64,000 nucleotides of DNA, taken from assembly GCA_903838415.1 (NCBI GenBank), contig CAILYI010000198.1, positions 1 to 64,000 of the forward strand. The letters run 5' to 3'. How positions within the stretch are numbered: the first letter of the stretch is position 1; every line of letters starts with the position of its first letter. Below the pieces are notes generated by a model. That model was given only the letters and a program-made list of their open reading frames with translations. It had not been told where the DNA came from and did no database searches. The DNA comes from an uncultured Anaerolineae bacterium (GTDB lineage Bacteria; Chloroflexota; Anaerolineae; Anaerolineales; Villigracilaceae). A program made the translations under genes and the position numbers. Shown in pieces: positions 39,728-48,384 of this stretch.

Positions 39728-42700
39728 ATGGATTCTTCCTTTCCTTCCAGCCAATTTCTTGACGGCGAGCTGACCGAATCTGCCGCGCAAGCGCTACTCA
39801 CTTCGCTCGGTTTCAGTGATTGGCAGGCGGCGCTGCGTCACCTGCAGCACATCGCCACGCGTGACCTTACGGCGCGTCCGGCGCTGGAAGCCATTTTGCC
39901 CTACCTGCTCATCACGCTTTCCAACTGCGCCGACCCGGATCAGGCGTTGGTAAACCTAGAACGCTTTATCAGCGGCGAACGGGCCGGGGAGATCATCCAA
40001 AAGCTACAGAATTATCCGCGCGCACTCGAGATTCTTGCGACCATCTTCGCTGGCAGCCAGTTCCTGACGGAGATTCTGCTGCGCGATGCCAGTCACCTGG
40101 ATGTGCTGACCAACCGTGAACTGCTCGCCCGTCAGAAGAGCGCGGAAGAATTTCACCGCGAAGCGGCGCAGGTGCTGGAAAATCCCATCCCGACTGAACA
40201 GCTCAACGCGCTGCGCCGCTATCAACGCGGGGAACTGCTACGCATTGGCGCCAGCGACCTGCTCAGCTTATATGACCTGCCCGCCGTCACCAGCCAGCTT
40301 TCGAACCTGGCCGATGGCATGGCGCGCACCTGTCTCAGCTACGCCAGCGAGCGCAGCGGCATCAGCCCGAAGGGTTTCGTGGTGCTTGGCATGGGCAAGC
40401 TGGGTGGCGGCGAACTCAACTACAGTTCAGATATTGACCTGCTGTTCATCTCCAGCGAAAACGGCGCGCCATATCTGCGCCTCGGTCAGCATTTCATCGA
40501 CGCGCTCGCCAGTATGACCGCCGAAGGCTTTCTCTATCGCGTGGATATGCGCCTGCGCCCGTGGGGACGTGATGGCACGCTGGTCAGTACCATCAGCGGC
40601 TATTTGGGCTATCTGAACAAAAACGCGCGCCTGTGGGAGAAACAAGCCCTGCTCAAGGCGCGTCCCATCGCGGGCGACTTCGCCCTCGGCGAGGACTTTC
40701 TGAAACAGGTTGAACCGTTCATTTACGGCGAAAACCCCGAAACCCTGCGCGCCAGTGTGCATGCCATGAAGCAGCGCACCGAGGAAATGCTGCGCGCCAA
40801 AGGCCGCGAATGGGGCGAAGTCAAACTCGGCGAAGGCTCCATCCGTGACGTGGAATTTGTGACCCAGTACCTGCAACTCGCACACGGCGCCGCCAACCCC
40901 AAACTCCGTAAAAAATCGACCTTGCAGGCGCTCAGGCGGCTGGTCAAATTTCAACACATCACCATCCATGAAGCGCGCGTGCTGACCGACGGCTACATCT
41001 TTCAGCGCACCGTCGAACACTTCCTACAGATGATGCACTATCGCCAGACCTACACCCTGCCCTCCGACCCGGCCGCCATTCACCTGCTCGCCCGTCGACT
41101 TGGCTTCGAAACCCGCGAACAATTCCTGGAACGCTATCAACAGCACAGCCTGGCCATCCGCGCGGTTTATTCCAAATATATCGGGGGGATTGAAACGACT
41201 CAAACGCCCGAGCCGGAATCGCCCGCAACGGCCGAATCCACCCGCCAGCACCTGGCCCACATGGACGCTTCTTACGCCGCAGCCTTTTCCGCCGTTGAAA
41301 TTGAGCGTCACGCCACCCTGGCCGAACAACTCAACGACGAACAGCTCGTGCACGTCGACGCCATCCCCGGCGATAACGGGCGCTGGCAAGTCAGCGTGAT
41401 CGCCTATGATTACCTGGGCGAACTCTCGCTGATTTGCGGGCTGATGTTTGTCTACGGCCTGGACATCCAATCTGGGGAGGTTTTTACCTACGAAACGGTG
41501 GAAAAACCGGCGGCTGAGTCAGCATCCGCTCCGAGGGGCCGCAGCGGCACCAGAAAATGGATTCCGCCCAAAACGTCCGATCCATCCGAATCCACTCTGA
41601 GCCGCCGCAAAATTGTGGATGTTTTCACCGTTCAACCGCTAGGCGCCGACCCGAATTGGGCGAAATACGCTGATGATTTGCACGCGCTGCTGAAAATGCT
41701 GCACGACGGGCAGCGACGCCAGGCGCGCAGTGAACTGGCCAAGCGCGTCGGCGCGGTTTTTGCCGAAATGGACAGCGCCGAGAAACCGCTTTATCCGATC
41801 GAAATCTCAATTGACAATGACTTATCGAAACGCTACACATCCCTGCACATCGAAACCGCCGACACGGTCGGGTTTTTGTATGAGTTTACCAACGCGCTCT
41901 CGCTGACTCATACCTACATTGCACGCATGGTGGTGCAGTCGCGCGGTCAGCGCGTCGATGACCTGCTGTACGTGACCGATGAAGCGGGCAAAAAGATCAC
42001 TTCGCCCAAAAAACAGCGCGAACTGCGCACCGCCGCGGTTTTGATCAAGCATTTCACGCATTTACTGCCGCGCTCCCCTAACCCGGCCTCGGCGCTACTG
42101 CATTTCCGCGAATTCCTGGCGCAGCTCTTCGAGCGCCCCAACTGGCCCGACGAACTGGCTTCGCTCGAAAACCCCGAAGTAATGGATAATCTGGCCCGCC
42201 TGTTGGGCGTCAGTGACTTTTTGTGGGACGATTTCATGCGCATGCAATACGCCAACCTGTTTCCGGTGGTGAGCGCCGCTGGGGCGCTGGCCACGGCCAA
42301 AAGCCGCGCAGATCTGCAAGACGAACTGGCAGCCGCATTGACCATGGCGCAAACCGATCAGCAAATTCCACGTATTGCGCTGAATAATTTCAAAGACCGT
42401 GAAATGTTCCGCATCGATATGCGCCACTTGCTCGGGCACACCAAGGAATTCTGGGATTTCTCGGAAGAACTGACCGACCTGACCGAAGTGATCGTCAACA
42501 ATGCATATCAACTGACTGACGAGGATTTGCGCCCCACTCACGGCATGCCACGGCTTGCGGACGGTTCCATCGCGCACATGACGGTGCTCGCTTTGGGGAA
42601 ATGCGGCGGGCGCGAATTGGGCTTTGCCTCAGATATTGAGTTGATGTTCGTCTATGCCGGGGAAGGCCAAACTGACGGCCCGGAGCCGCTGGCGAATTCC

Positions 42701-43423
42701 GTCTTTTTCGAAAAAGTGGTGCAAAACTTCCTGAACGCCATCCACGCCCGGCAGGAGGGAATTTTTCAGGTCGATTTACAACTGCGTCCTTACGGAAAAG
42801 CCGGGAGCATGGCAGTATCGCTCGATTCTTTCAAACGCTATTACGCGCCGGAAGGTCCCGCCTGGGCCTACGAACGACAGGCGCTGGTCAAACTCCGTCC
42901 AATCGCCGGAGATAAAAATCTCGGCGAACAGCTCTGCGCCTTGCGCGACGAATTCGTCTACAACGGCGCGCCCTTCGACGTCACCTCCATGCGCGCCATG
43001 CGCGAGCGGCAGGTGCGGCACCTGGTCAGCGCCGGGAAGTTCAACGCCAAATACAGTCCCGGCGGCCTGGTGGATATTGAGTATTTAATTCAGGGAATCC
43101 AAATCACACACGGTGCAACAAATCCAGCCCTGCGGCTGACGAATATCCGTCAGGCTATGGCAGCCTTAAACAAAGCCGGCATCATAAACGACGAGGATTA
43201 CACCAAGCTGCACAAAGCACAAACCTTTTTGCGTTGGCTGATCGATGCCATGCGGGTTGTGCGGGGCAACTCCAAAGATGTCACGGTGCCGGCGTATGGC
43301 AGCGAGGAATTCGCGTTTTTGGCCCGAAGACTGATGTATGGCAACAACGTCCAGCGCCTGCGCGAGGATTTGCTCCGCTACCAGGCGGATGTCGTGGAGA
43401 TGAATCGGCGTTTGCTGAGTTAA
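39728..43423 (+). CDS. glnE: GlnE glutamine-synthetase adenylyl transferase with inserted GlnD-type ACT pair
   Basis: 1231 residues versus about 950 in E. coli. Bifunctional GlnE attaches and removes AMP on glutamine synthetase. The N-terminal transferase half (deadenylylase in E. coli) has GMGKLGGGELNYSSDIDLLF, with Asp235 and Asp237. The C-terminal half (adenylylase) has LGKCGGRELGFASDIE, with Asp969 and Glu971. Between them, about residues 525-770, is extra sequence that looks like two ACT domains: YDYLGELSLICGLMFVYGLDI and, more clearly, HIETADTVGFLYEFTNALSL...VDDLLYVTDEAGKKI, the pattern seen at the C terminus of GlnD. This suggests direct glutamine sensing. The frame is intact across the insertion. 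Confidence 0.93.
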   Translation: MDSSFPSSQFLDGELTESAAQALLTSLGFSDWQAALRHLQHIATRDLTARPALEAILPYLLITLSNCADPDQALVNLERFISGERAGEIIQKLQNYPRALEILATIFAGSQFLTEILLRDASHLDVLTNRELLARQKSAEEFHREAAQVLENPIPTEQLNALRRYQRGELLRIGASDLLSLYDLPAVTSQLSNLADGMARTCLSYASERSGISPKGFVVLGMGKLGGGELNYSSDIDLLFISSENGAPYLRLGQHFIDALASMTAEGFLYRVDMRLRPWGRDGTLVSTISGYLGYLNKNARLWEKQALLKARPIAGDFALGEDFLKQVEPFIYGENPETLRASVHAMKQRTEEMLRAKGREWGEVKLGEGSIRDVEFVTQYLQLAHGAANPKLRKKSTLQALRRLVKFQHITIHEARVLTDGYIFQRTVEHFLQMMHYRQTYTLPSDPAAIHLLARRLGFETREQFLERYQQHSLAIRAVYSKYIGGIETTQTPEPESPATAESTRQHLAHMDASYAAAFSAVEIERHATLAEQLNDEQLVHVDAIPGDNGRWQVSVIAYDYLGELSLICGLMFVYGLDIQSGEVFTYETVEKPAAESASAPRGRSGTRKWIPPKTSDPSESTLSRRKIVDVFTVQPLGADPNWAKYADDLHALLKMLHDGQRRQARSELAKRVGAVFAEMDSAEKPLYPIEISIDNDLSKRYTSLHIETADTVGFLYEFTNALSLTHTYIARMVVQSRGQRVDDLLYVTDEAGKKITSPKKQRELRTAAVLIKHFTHLLPRSPNPASALLHFREFLAQLFERPNWPDELASLENPEVMDNLARLLGVSDFLWDDFMRMQYANLFPVVSAAGALATAKSRADLQDELAAALTMAQTDQQIPRIALNNFKDREMFRIDMRHLLGHTKEFWDFSEELTDLTEVIVNNAYQLTDEDLRPTHGMPRLADGSIAHMTVLALGKCGGRELGFASDIELMFVYAGEGQTDGPEPLANSVFFEKVVQNFLNAIHARQEGIFQVDLQLRPYGKAGSMAVSLDSFKRYYAPEGPAWAYERQALVKLRPIAGDKNLGEQLCALRDEFVYNGAPFDVTSMRAMRERQVRHLVSAGKFNAKYSPGGLVDIEYLIQGIQITHGATNPALRLTNIRQAMAALNKAGIINDEDYTKLHKAQTFLRWLIDAMRVVRGNSKDVTVPAYGSEEFAFLARRLMYGNNVQRLREDLLRYQADVVEMNRRLLS

Positions 43424-43514
43424 TGCGTACTATTTGAATCGAAAGTAACCACAGATAAACGCGGATGAACTTTGAGAGACTCTCTTCGGAGGAAATTATC
43501 CGCGCAGGCGGTTC

Positions 43515-44222
43515 TTAAAACGCAAAGGGATTGAAATCCGTGCCCCGATCGTAGTAATCTTCGTGCTCAGCCTTTTTGAGAAAATTCACAAGCAGATACG
43601 TCACGGGAGTCATCAGCGCCTCGATGACGGTCTTAAACAGGTAATTGGTCAACGCCAGGGTGACGAACAAACTCCACGGGAAAACGCCAAACAGCGAGGC
43701 AACCAACACAAAAAGCATCGAATCGACCAACTCTCCCACCAGGGTACTGCCAATCGTCCGCATCCACAGGTATCGGCCTTCGGTCAGGATTTTCAGCTTG
43801 GCGAGCACAAACGAGTTGGAAAATTCCCCACCCCAGAATCCAGCCAGCGAACCCAGCACAATCCCTCCGCTGGACATGCCACCGAGAATGGCGGCGTAAG
43901 CGGCATCCCCGGCATAAGTTTGCCAGGTAGCTTCTCCCGGCAGGATGCTGATCAACCAGAAAACGGACGAAGCCAACACTAGACAGAAAAAACCTGTCCA
44001 AATCACCCGGCGCGAACGTTTGTACCCGTAAACTTCGGTCAAGATGTCGCCGAAAATATAAGAAATTGGAAAAAGGATGGTCCCGCCATCAAAAGCCAGC
44101 GGGACGCCGAAAAAATTCAATCTCAGGTCAATAATCTTTGCCGAAGAAGCTACATTGCTCACCACCAACACAGTCACAAAGACTGCCATGATGATGTCAA
44201 AAAAGCGAAATTGTCGATCCAT
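43515..44222 (-). CDS. yhhQ: Queuosine-precursor transporter, YhhQ family
   Basis: 235 residues, about six membrane helices. Family features: SNVASSAKIIDL, FPISYIFGDILTEVYGYKRSRRVIW, FGGEFSNSFVLAKLK-like helix, and TIGSTLVGELVDS. Family members import queuosine precursors such as preQ0/preQ1. The ATG at 44222 is chosen because the following residues match family N termini, though AGGAG is 13 bp away; longer in-frame starts run into the ttuA 3' region. No queuosine genes adjoin, but a tRNA-thiolation gene lies next door. Confidence 0.87.
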   Translation of the reverse strand: MDRQFRFFDIIMAVFVTVLVVSNVASSAKIIDLRLNFFGVPLAFDGGTILFPISYIFGDILTEVYGYKRSRRVIWTGFFCLVLASSVFWLISILPGEATWQTYAGDAAYAAILGGMSSGGIVLGSLAGFWGGEFSNSFVLAKLKILTEGRYLWMRTIGSTLVGELVDSMLFVLVASLFGVFPWSLFVTLALTNYLFKTVIEALMTPVTYLLVNFLKKAEHEDYYDRGTDFNPFAF

Positions 44223-44278
44223 GGTCGTTGAAGAACTCCTTTTGTTTTGATCAGGCGGGAACTGCGACCGCCGTATTT

Positions 44279-45205
44279 CTATGGTTTGACCTTTTCCACC
44301 ATCCTGCAAAATGAACACTTGCCCTCATACATGGTTGGCTGCCCACAGGTGGGACAGTTAAACAGCGGCGGGATCACTTTTACGACATCATCAGCAAAGA
44401 AACCCTTCTCACGCGCGTCGAGGAAGTTGAGATAGAAAGTCAGTTTCGCGCCAGGACGTTCGTTTTCAAGCTGATTGAGCAGTTCTTTATAGTAAATGGA
44501 TGTTGATCCAACCGAAAACGGGCATTCATCATAAATATATTCAATTCCGCGCAGCATGGCATAAGCGGTCATTTCTTTTTCATAAAAACGGCAGAGTGGT
44601 TTGACTTTGCGCGCCAATCCGTCATGTTCGGGGAGCACCGGTTTTTGCCGCAACAGATATTCCCGTGACCAATTCAGTGTATTCCCAAACAAGACCGCGG
44701 CCTCGTCATCGAGATTGTGCCCGGTTGCCAGGACGTCATAGCCAAGGTCATGCGCAATTCGGTTCATTTCGTGGCGCTTGGTCACGCCGCAAACCGAACA
44801 GGGACGTCCCTGCCCACGAAGCGTCAGCGCTGCCAATTCTGGAATGCTTTGACCATATTCCTTTTGGATATCGACCACGTGGAGTTTGAGTCCGCGCTCA
44901 GAGGCGAATTTCTCGGTCAACCGGTGCGACTCGTCCGAATAGCCGATGCCCCCATCAATGCCCAGACCGATGTACATGCCATCAGCGTTGTATCCCAATC
45001 GCTGCAGGATATCCCACAAGGAAAGGGAATCCTTGCCGCCGGAAACCGCTACCAGGATTTTTTCATCCGGGCCAAACATCCAGTATTTTTTGATAAAGCG
45101 GGCCGTCTGCTGGGGAATCCATTCCAGATAATGTTCCTTGCACAACGCCAGTTTGTGCTGAGTCATATTGACAACAGCTTTTTCGCCGCAGGTTTTACAT
45201 TTCAT
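44279..45205 (-). CDS. ttuA: TtuA-type tRNA 2-thiolation enzyme
   Basis: 308 residues. N-terminal zinc ribbon (Cys3, Cys6, with Cys22 and His25), PP-loop SGGKDS at 55-60, the Fe-S cysteines Cys136, Cys139 (CSVC) and Cys228, and a C-terminal zinc ribbon (CPTC...CSFC). This matches the TtuA/TIGR00269 group, which thiolates tRNA, in Thermus at U54. Its start overlaps the stop of a ThiS/MoaD-like sulfur-carrier gene by 4 bases, as expected for a TtuA-TtuB pair. In Thermus 2-thio-U54 stabilises tRNA at high temperature; whether that holds here is unknown. Confidence 0.9.
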   Translation of the reverse strand: MKCKTCGEKAVVNMTQHKLALCKEHYLEWIPQQTARFIKKYWMFGPDEKILVAVSGGKDSLSLWDILQRLGYNADGMYIGLGIDGGIGYSDESHRLTEKFASERGLKLHVVDIQKEYGQSIPELAALTLRGQGRPCSVCGVTKRHEMNRIAHDLGYDVLATGHNLDDEAAVLFGNTLNWSREYLLRQKPVLPEHDGLARKVKPLCRFYEKEMTAYAMLRGIEYIYDECPFSVGSTSIYYKELLNQLENERPGAKLTFYLNFLDAREKGFFADDVVKVIPPLFNCPTCGQPTMYEGKCSFCRMVEKVKP

Positions 45206-45405
45206 CGCGAACCGCCCGAAATAACGGATACCAGCTTGACCACCTCGCCATCTTTCAAGATTTCATCTTCAAGAATCATTTCACCCGCGCGCACAGCGAT
45301 CACGCTTTCAGGGAGAATTTTCGATTTTTTGAGGGCATCAAGCAAGTTCATGCCGGCTTTTACTTCAAATTCTTTGTCTCGCAACACCAATTTGACAGTC
45401 ATCAT
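45202..45405 (-). CDS. ThiS/MoaD-like sulfur carrier (TtuB-like) with a -GGSR tail
   Basis: 67 residues with the small beta-grasp fold pattern: VKLVLRDKEFEVKAG, LLDALKKSKI, VIAVRAGEMI, DGEVVKLVSVISGG. Such carriers are adenylylated and thiocarboxylated on a C-terminal Gly-Gly. Here two residues, Ser-Arg, follow the Gly-Gly, so a protease may have to trim it before use, or the annotation of the role is imperfect. Coupling to ttuA by a 4-base overlap strongly supports a sulfur-donor role in tRNA thiolation. Confidence 0.85.
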   Translation of the reverse strand: MMTVKLVLRDKEFEVKAGMNLLDALKKSKILPESVIAVRAGEMILEDEILKDGEVVKLVSVISGGSR

Positions 45406-45538
45406 TACCTCGTTATTTCCAGCTTCTTACCTGGGTCGTCATTCTACCATTAACAGATTAACAAACCGGCGCTGGCAGCGACAGCCTTGGCTATCGTGTT
45501 TGCGGCGCTTTCAGCTTGAATTTATCGACAATTCCTGC

Positions 45539-45586
45539 GGAAACGATACCGGGAACTGGAATTATCCAGCTCCCGGTATCGTTTCC
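45539..45586. repeat. Long near-perfect hairpin between NYN and ttuB genes
   Basis: A perfect 16-bp outer stem (45539-45554 with 45571-45586) continues after one A-C mismatch into a 5-bp inner stem (45556-45560 with 45565-45569) with a 4-base loop. It follows the NYN-gene stop on the minus strand by 14 bp. There is no T tract on either side, so it is unlike the clear intrinsic terminators in this window. Confidence 0.75.
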
Positions 45587-45600
45587 TACAACTTGAAGGA

Positions 45601-46866
45601 CTACTTCGTCCCATTGAGAAGCAGTTGCTTGATATGCTCCAACATACTCTCTCCACGGAAACTGCCATACAATACGCGCGCGGCCACTTCCTTGTTAATT
45701 TTTTCCGGTGAACCAAGCGCTTTGGCGATTTTTTGCAGAATGCCTTTGTCGCACTTATCCAACAGATCGGTGGCGCGCACCACTTCGGGAGAATATGCCA
45801 CCCGGCGATCCCAGAGTTTGGCATCCGTTGAATAATCGGCGCCGCCTTGATCAAACACAAAACAAAACGTATGGAAAAGTTGGTGCGCGGTTTCGGTGAT
45901 GTAGGCGCCGGTAACATGCGGCGCGTTCTCTTCGAAATGCGCATGGACCTTGTCCTTGAGCTCGGTCAGCGAAAGCCCGGAACTTTTGCCAAACTCATGG
46001 AATTTGAAGATGATCGCCGGACGATATTCATTGGGCGTCATGCGGATTTTATGCCCCGCCAAAACCTGCAAATACTGCTCGAGAATGGATTCGGGCGAAG
46101 GCGCTGTCTCAGGAATCAGTTGGACCTCAAGCTGGTCACCGCTGGTCCGCAAAGAAATCAGCTCTTGTTGCGCCTGCAGGAAATCCTTGAAACTGGAAAA
46201 ATCATAGTTCCGCTCGTTGAATGACGGGTTAATGCGCAACATCGACTTTTTCAGCTCAGCCGCCAGCATCCACTCGCCTTCCCAGGATTCCAACACGCGA
46301 CGCAGGAGCATGCGCGCTTCAGAAATATCGAAGGATGGCACAGGTAGCGCTTCGGGGGTGCCCTTCTTCACCGGTCGAACCGGCTTGGGCGCAGCGGCGA
46401 TGAGTTTATCGTAGAAAATAAACTCGTCACAAGCATTGACAAGATATTCAGCGCTGGTACCGCTTATCCCCACGCCAATCACAAACTTTCCCGCCGCACG
46501 CAGTCGATGTACCAACTCGGTGAAATCCCCATCGCCGGAAACCAGCAAAATATGCGTGACCAGGCTATTAGGATTTTGCAGCATCTCAAGCGCATCGATC
46601 ACGATGCGAATATCGGCCGCATTTTTGCCACGCTTGCTTGAAACATGCACCAGGTCGATGCCCAAACCCAACAAGTCACGCTGGGCGCTCGCCTGCGCAG
46701 CCCAATCCGCATAAGCGCGGCGAACAACTGTCCGCCCGGTACGGCTGGCCATTTCCAGAATCTTTTTCCACTCGACTTCCACATCCTTGCCAAGCGTACT
46801 CGTCACACTGATTTCGATATTGTCGTAGTCAATGAAGACGGCTACCTGAGCATTATCATTATTCAT
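45601..46866 (-). CDS. NYN/LabA-like PIN-fold protein with OST-HTH-like domain
   Basis: 421 residues. The N-terminal ~165 residues are an NYN (PIN-like) domain: FIDYDNIEI, then DIRIVIDALEML and LVSGDGDFTELVHRLRAAGK supply the acidic metal site typical of this putative RNase family. Residues ~190-270 have the size and pattern of an OST-HTH/LOTUS RNA-binding domain (NYDFSSFKDFLQAQ). The C-terminal ~150 residues are helical and unrecognised. AGGAGG lies 4 bp before the ATG at 46866. The gene likely acts in RNA processing, but this is family-level inference. Confidence 0.87.
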   Translation of the reverse strand: MNNDNAQVAVFIDYDNIEISVTSTLGKDVEVEWKKILEMASRTGRTVVRRAYADWAAQASAQRDLLGLGIDLVHVSSKRGKNAADIRIVIDALEMLQNPNSLVTHILLVSGDGDFTELVHRLRAAGKFVIGVGISGTSAEYLVNACDEFIFYDKLIAAAPKPVRPVKKGTPEALPVPSFDISEARMLLRRVLESWEGEWMLAAELKKSMLRINPSFNERNYDFSSFKDFLQAQQELISLRTSGDQLEVQLIPETAPSPESILEQYLQVLAGHKIRMTPNEYRPAIIFKFHEFGKSSGLSLTELKDKVHAHFEENAPHVTGAYITETAHQLFHTFCFVFDQGGADYSTDAKLWDRRVAYSPEVVRATDLLDKCDKGILQKIAKALGSPEKINKEVAARVLYGSFRGESMLEHIKQLLLNGTK

Positions 46867-46895
46867 TGGCCCTCCTACTGTACAAAGAATGATAA

Positions 46896-46924
46896 AGTAT
46901 ATAATAATTAAGAAATGCTGGCAA
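46896..46924 (-). promoter_or_regulatory. Sigma-70 promoter of the NYN-domain gene
   Basis: On the minus strand TTGCCA (46924-46919), 17 bp, TATACT (46901-46896), 29 bp before the ATG. Confidence 0.75.
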
Positions 46925-46984
46925 TCCTTATCAACGACCGGTTCGCAAAAGTGGATAATCCGACCTCCTTGAGAATTTTCGCCA

Positions 46985-47338
46985 ATGAAACACAATCAAA
47001 AAATCGGGAAATGGGGCGAGCAAGTCGCCGCAGAATATCTCCAGCAAAGGGGCTATGAATTACTGGAAAAGAACACCCGGACTCCCTTCGGTGAAATCGA
47101 CATTGTCGTCCGATTGGAGGATGTTACCATTTTCGTGGAGGTCAAAGCCCGCACCACCCGCAGCTTTGGTCTGCCAGAAGAAGCATTAACTCGCCGAAAG
47201 CTGGCCCACATGCTGGCCTGTGCCGAACATTACGCCGCCGAACATGAAATCGACACCTGGCAATGCGACGCGATCGCCGTGGAAGGCAGCCCAGGAATAA
47301 CGCCCAGAATTGAGCACTTTGAAAATGTCACAGCCTGA
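46985..47338 (+). CDS. yraN: YraN/UPF0102 family endonuclease-like protein
   Basis: 117 residues, the normal size. GKWGEQVAAEYLQQRGYELLEKN, FGEIDIVV and FVEVKARTTRSFG give the PD-(D/E)XK-like core of this family, thought to be nucleic-acid-processing though its role is unsettled. The 3' end overlaps the miaA start by 14 bp, so the two are coupled. Confidence 0.93.
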   Translation: MKHNQKIGKWGEQVAAEYLQQRGYELLEKNTRTPFGEIDIVVRLEDVTIFVEVKARTTRSFGLPEEALTRRKLAHMLACAEHYAAEHEIDTWQCDAIAVEGSPGITPRIEHFENVTA

Positions 47339-48263
47339 TTCACGCTTGCCCTTAATTGTCATTATTGGCCCGACAGCCGTCGGAAAAACAGAACTCGCCT
47401 TGCAACTGGCCGAACGGTTGAACGGCGAAATCGTCTCAGCTGATTCACGCCTGTTTTATCGCGGCATGGATATCGGCACGGCAAAACCCTCCACCGCTGA
47501 GATGGCACGGGTACCGCATCACCTGATTGACGTGGCAAATCCCGACGAAACCTGGTCACTGTCAGTTTTTCAGCAAAAAGCCTGTCAGGCAATTGACGGT
47601 ATCCATCAAAGGGGCAAACTCCCCTTTTTGGTGGGCGGAACCGGCCAATACATCCGCGCCGTTACCCAGGGCTGGACTCCGCCCGAAGTGAAACCGGATG
47701 AGCGTCTGCGAGCCATCCTGGAAAAACTGAAAGATGAAAAAGGTCCTGACGGAACATGCTGGTTACACGACAAATTAAGAATTTTAGACTCGGTTTCCGC
47801 CGATAGAATTGACCCACGCAACTACCGCCGGACGATTCGAGCGCTCGAAGTGATATTCACCACCGGACAGCCGTTTTCCACTCAAAGGGGCCAGGAAGAC
47901 TCACCCTATCGGTTGATCAGCATCGGGTTGAAACGTCCGCGCCCCGAGTTATACGCCAGAGTCGATGAACGGATCGAGTCGATGTTCAAGAATGGTCTGC
48001 TAAACGAAGTTGAAAAACTGCTCGAAAAAGGATATGCCCCCGATCTGCCAAGCATGTCCGCCATCGGTTATCGCGAGGCAGTAGCCGTTATTCAGGGGAA
48101 AATGTCGCTAGATGAAGCGATTGTGCAAATGAAACGCATCACCCGCGTGTTTGTGCGGCGACAAGGAAACTGGTTTAAGGAAGATGATGCGCAAATTAAG
48201 TGGTTTGATGCCACGATGGAAGTTACACGCGCCGTTGAAAAGTATATCAAATCAATGCTTTGA
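47325..48263 (+). CDS. miaA: tRNA dimethylallyltransferase MiaA
   Basis: 312 residues. Adds the dimethylallyl group to A37 of tRNAs reading UNN codons. P-loop GPTAVGKTEL, SADSRLFYRGMDIGTAKPS, GGTGQYIRAV and DPRNYRRTIRALEV are all present. The ATG at 47325 is preferred over a TTG 15 bp earlier. With the thiolation genes nearby, this region is rich in tRNA modification. Confidence 0.95.
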   Translation: MSQPDSRLPLIVIIGPTAVGKTELALQLAERLNGEIVSADSRLFYRGMDIGTAKPSTAEMARVPHHLIDVANPDETWSLSVFQQKACQAIDGIHQRGKLPFLVGGTGQYIRAVTQGWTPPEVKPDERLRAILEKLKDEKGPDGTCWLHDKLRILDSVSADRIDPRNYRRTIRALEVIFTTGQPFSTQRGQEDSPYRLISIGLKRPRPELYARVDERIESMFKNGLLNEVEKLLEKGYAPDLPSMSAIGYREAVAVIQGKMSLDEAIVQMKRITRVFVRRQGNWFKEDDAQIKWFDATMEVTRAVEKYIKSML

Positions 48264-48312
48264 TGCTCGCCCATTCCACACCAAAAAACTGATTGTGAAA
48301 TTTTTCCCACAA

Positions 48313-48341
48313 TTGACTTTTGTTTTTATTTTCTCTATACT
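48313..48341 (+). promoter_or_regulatory. Sigma-70 promoter of the acyl-CoA ligase gene
   Basis: TTGACT (48313-48318), 17 bp, TATACT (48336-48341), 43 bp before the ATG and followed by GAGGAGGAGA as ribosome binding site. Confidence 0.85.
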
Positions 48342-48384
48342 TGATTAAGTAATTATAAACACACTCGTTGAGGAGGAGATACGC

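Noticed and set aside
43449-43470. CCACAGATAAACGCGGATG, resembling a degenerate intergenic repeat
   Set aside because: Only one copy is in this window, so I cannot show that it repeats; a genome-wide search would be needed.
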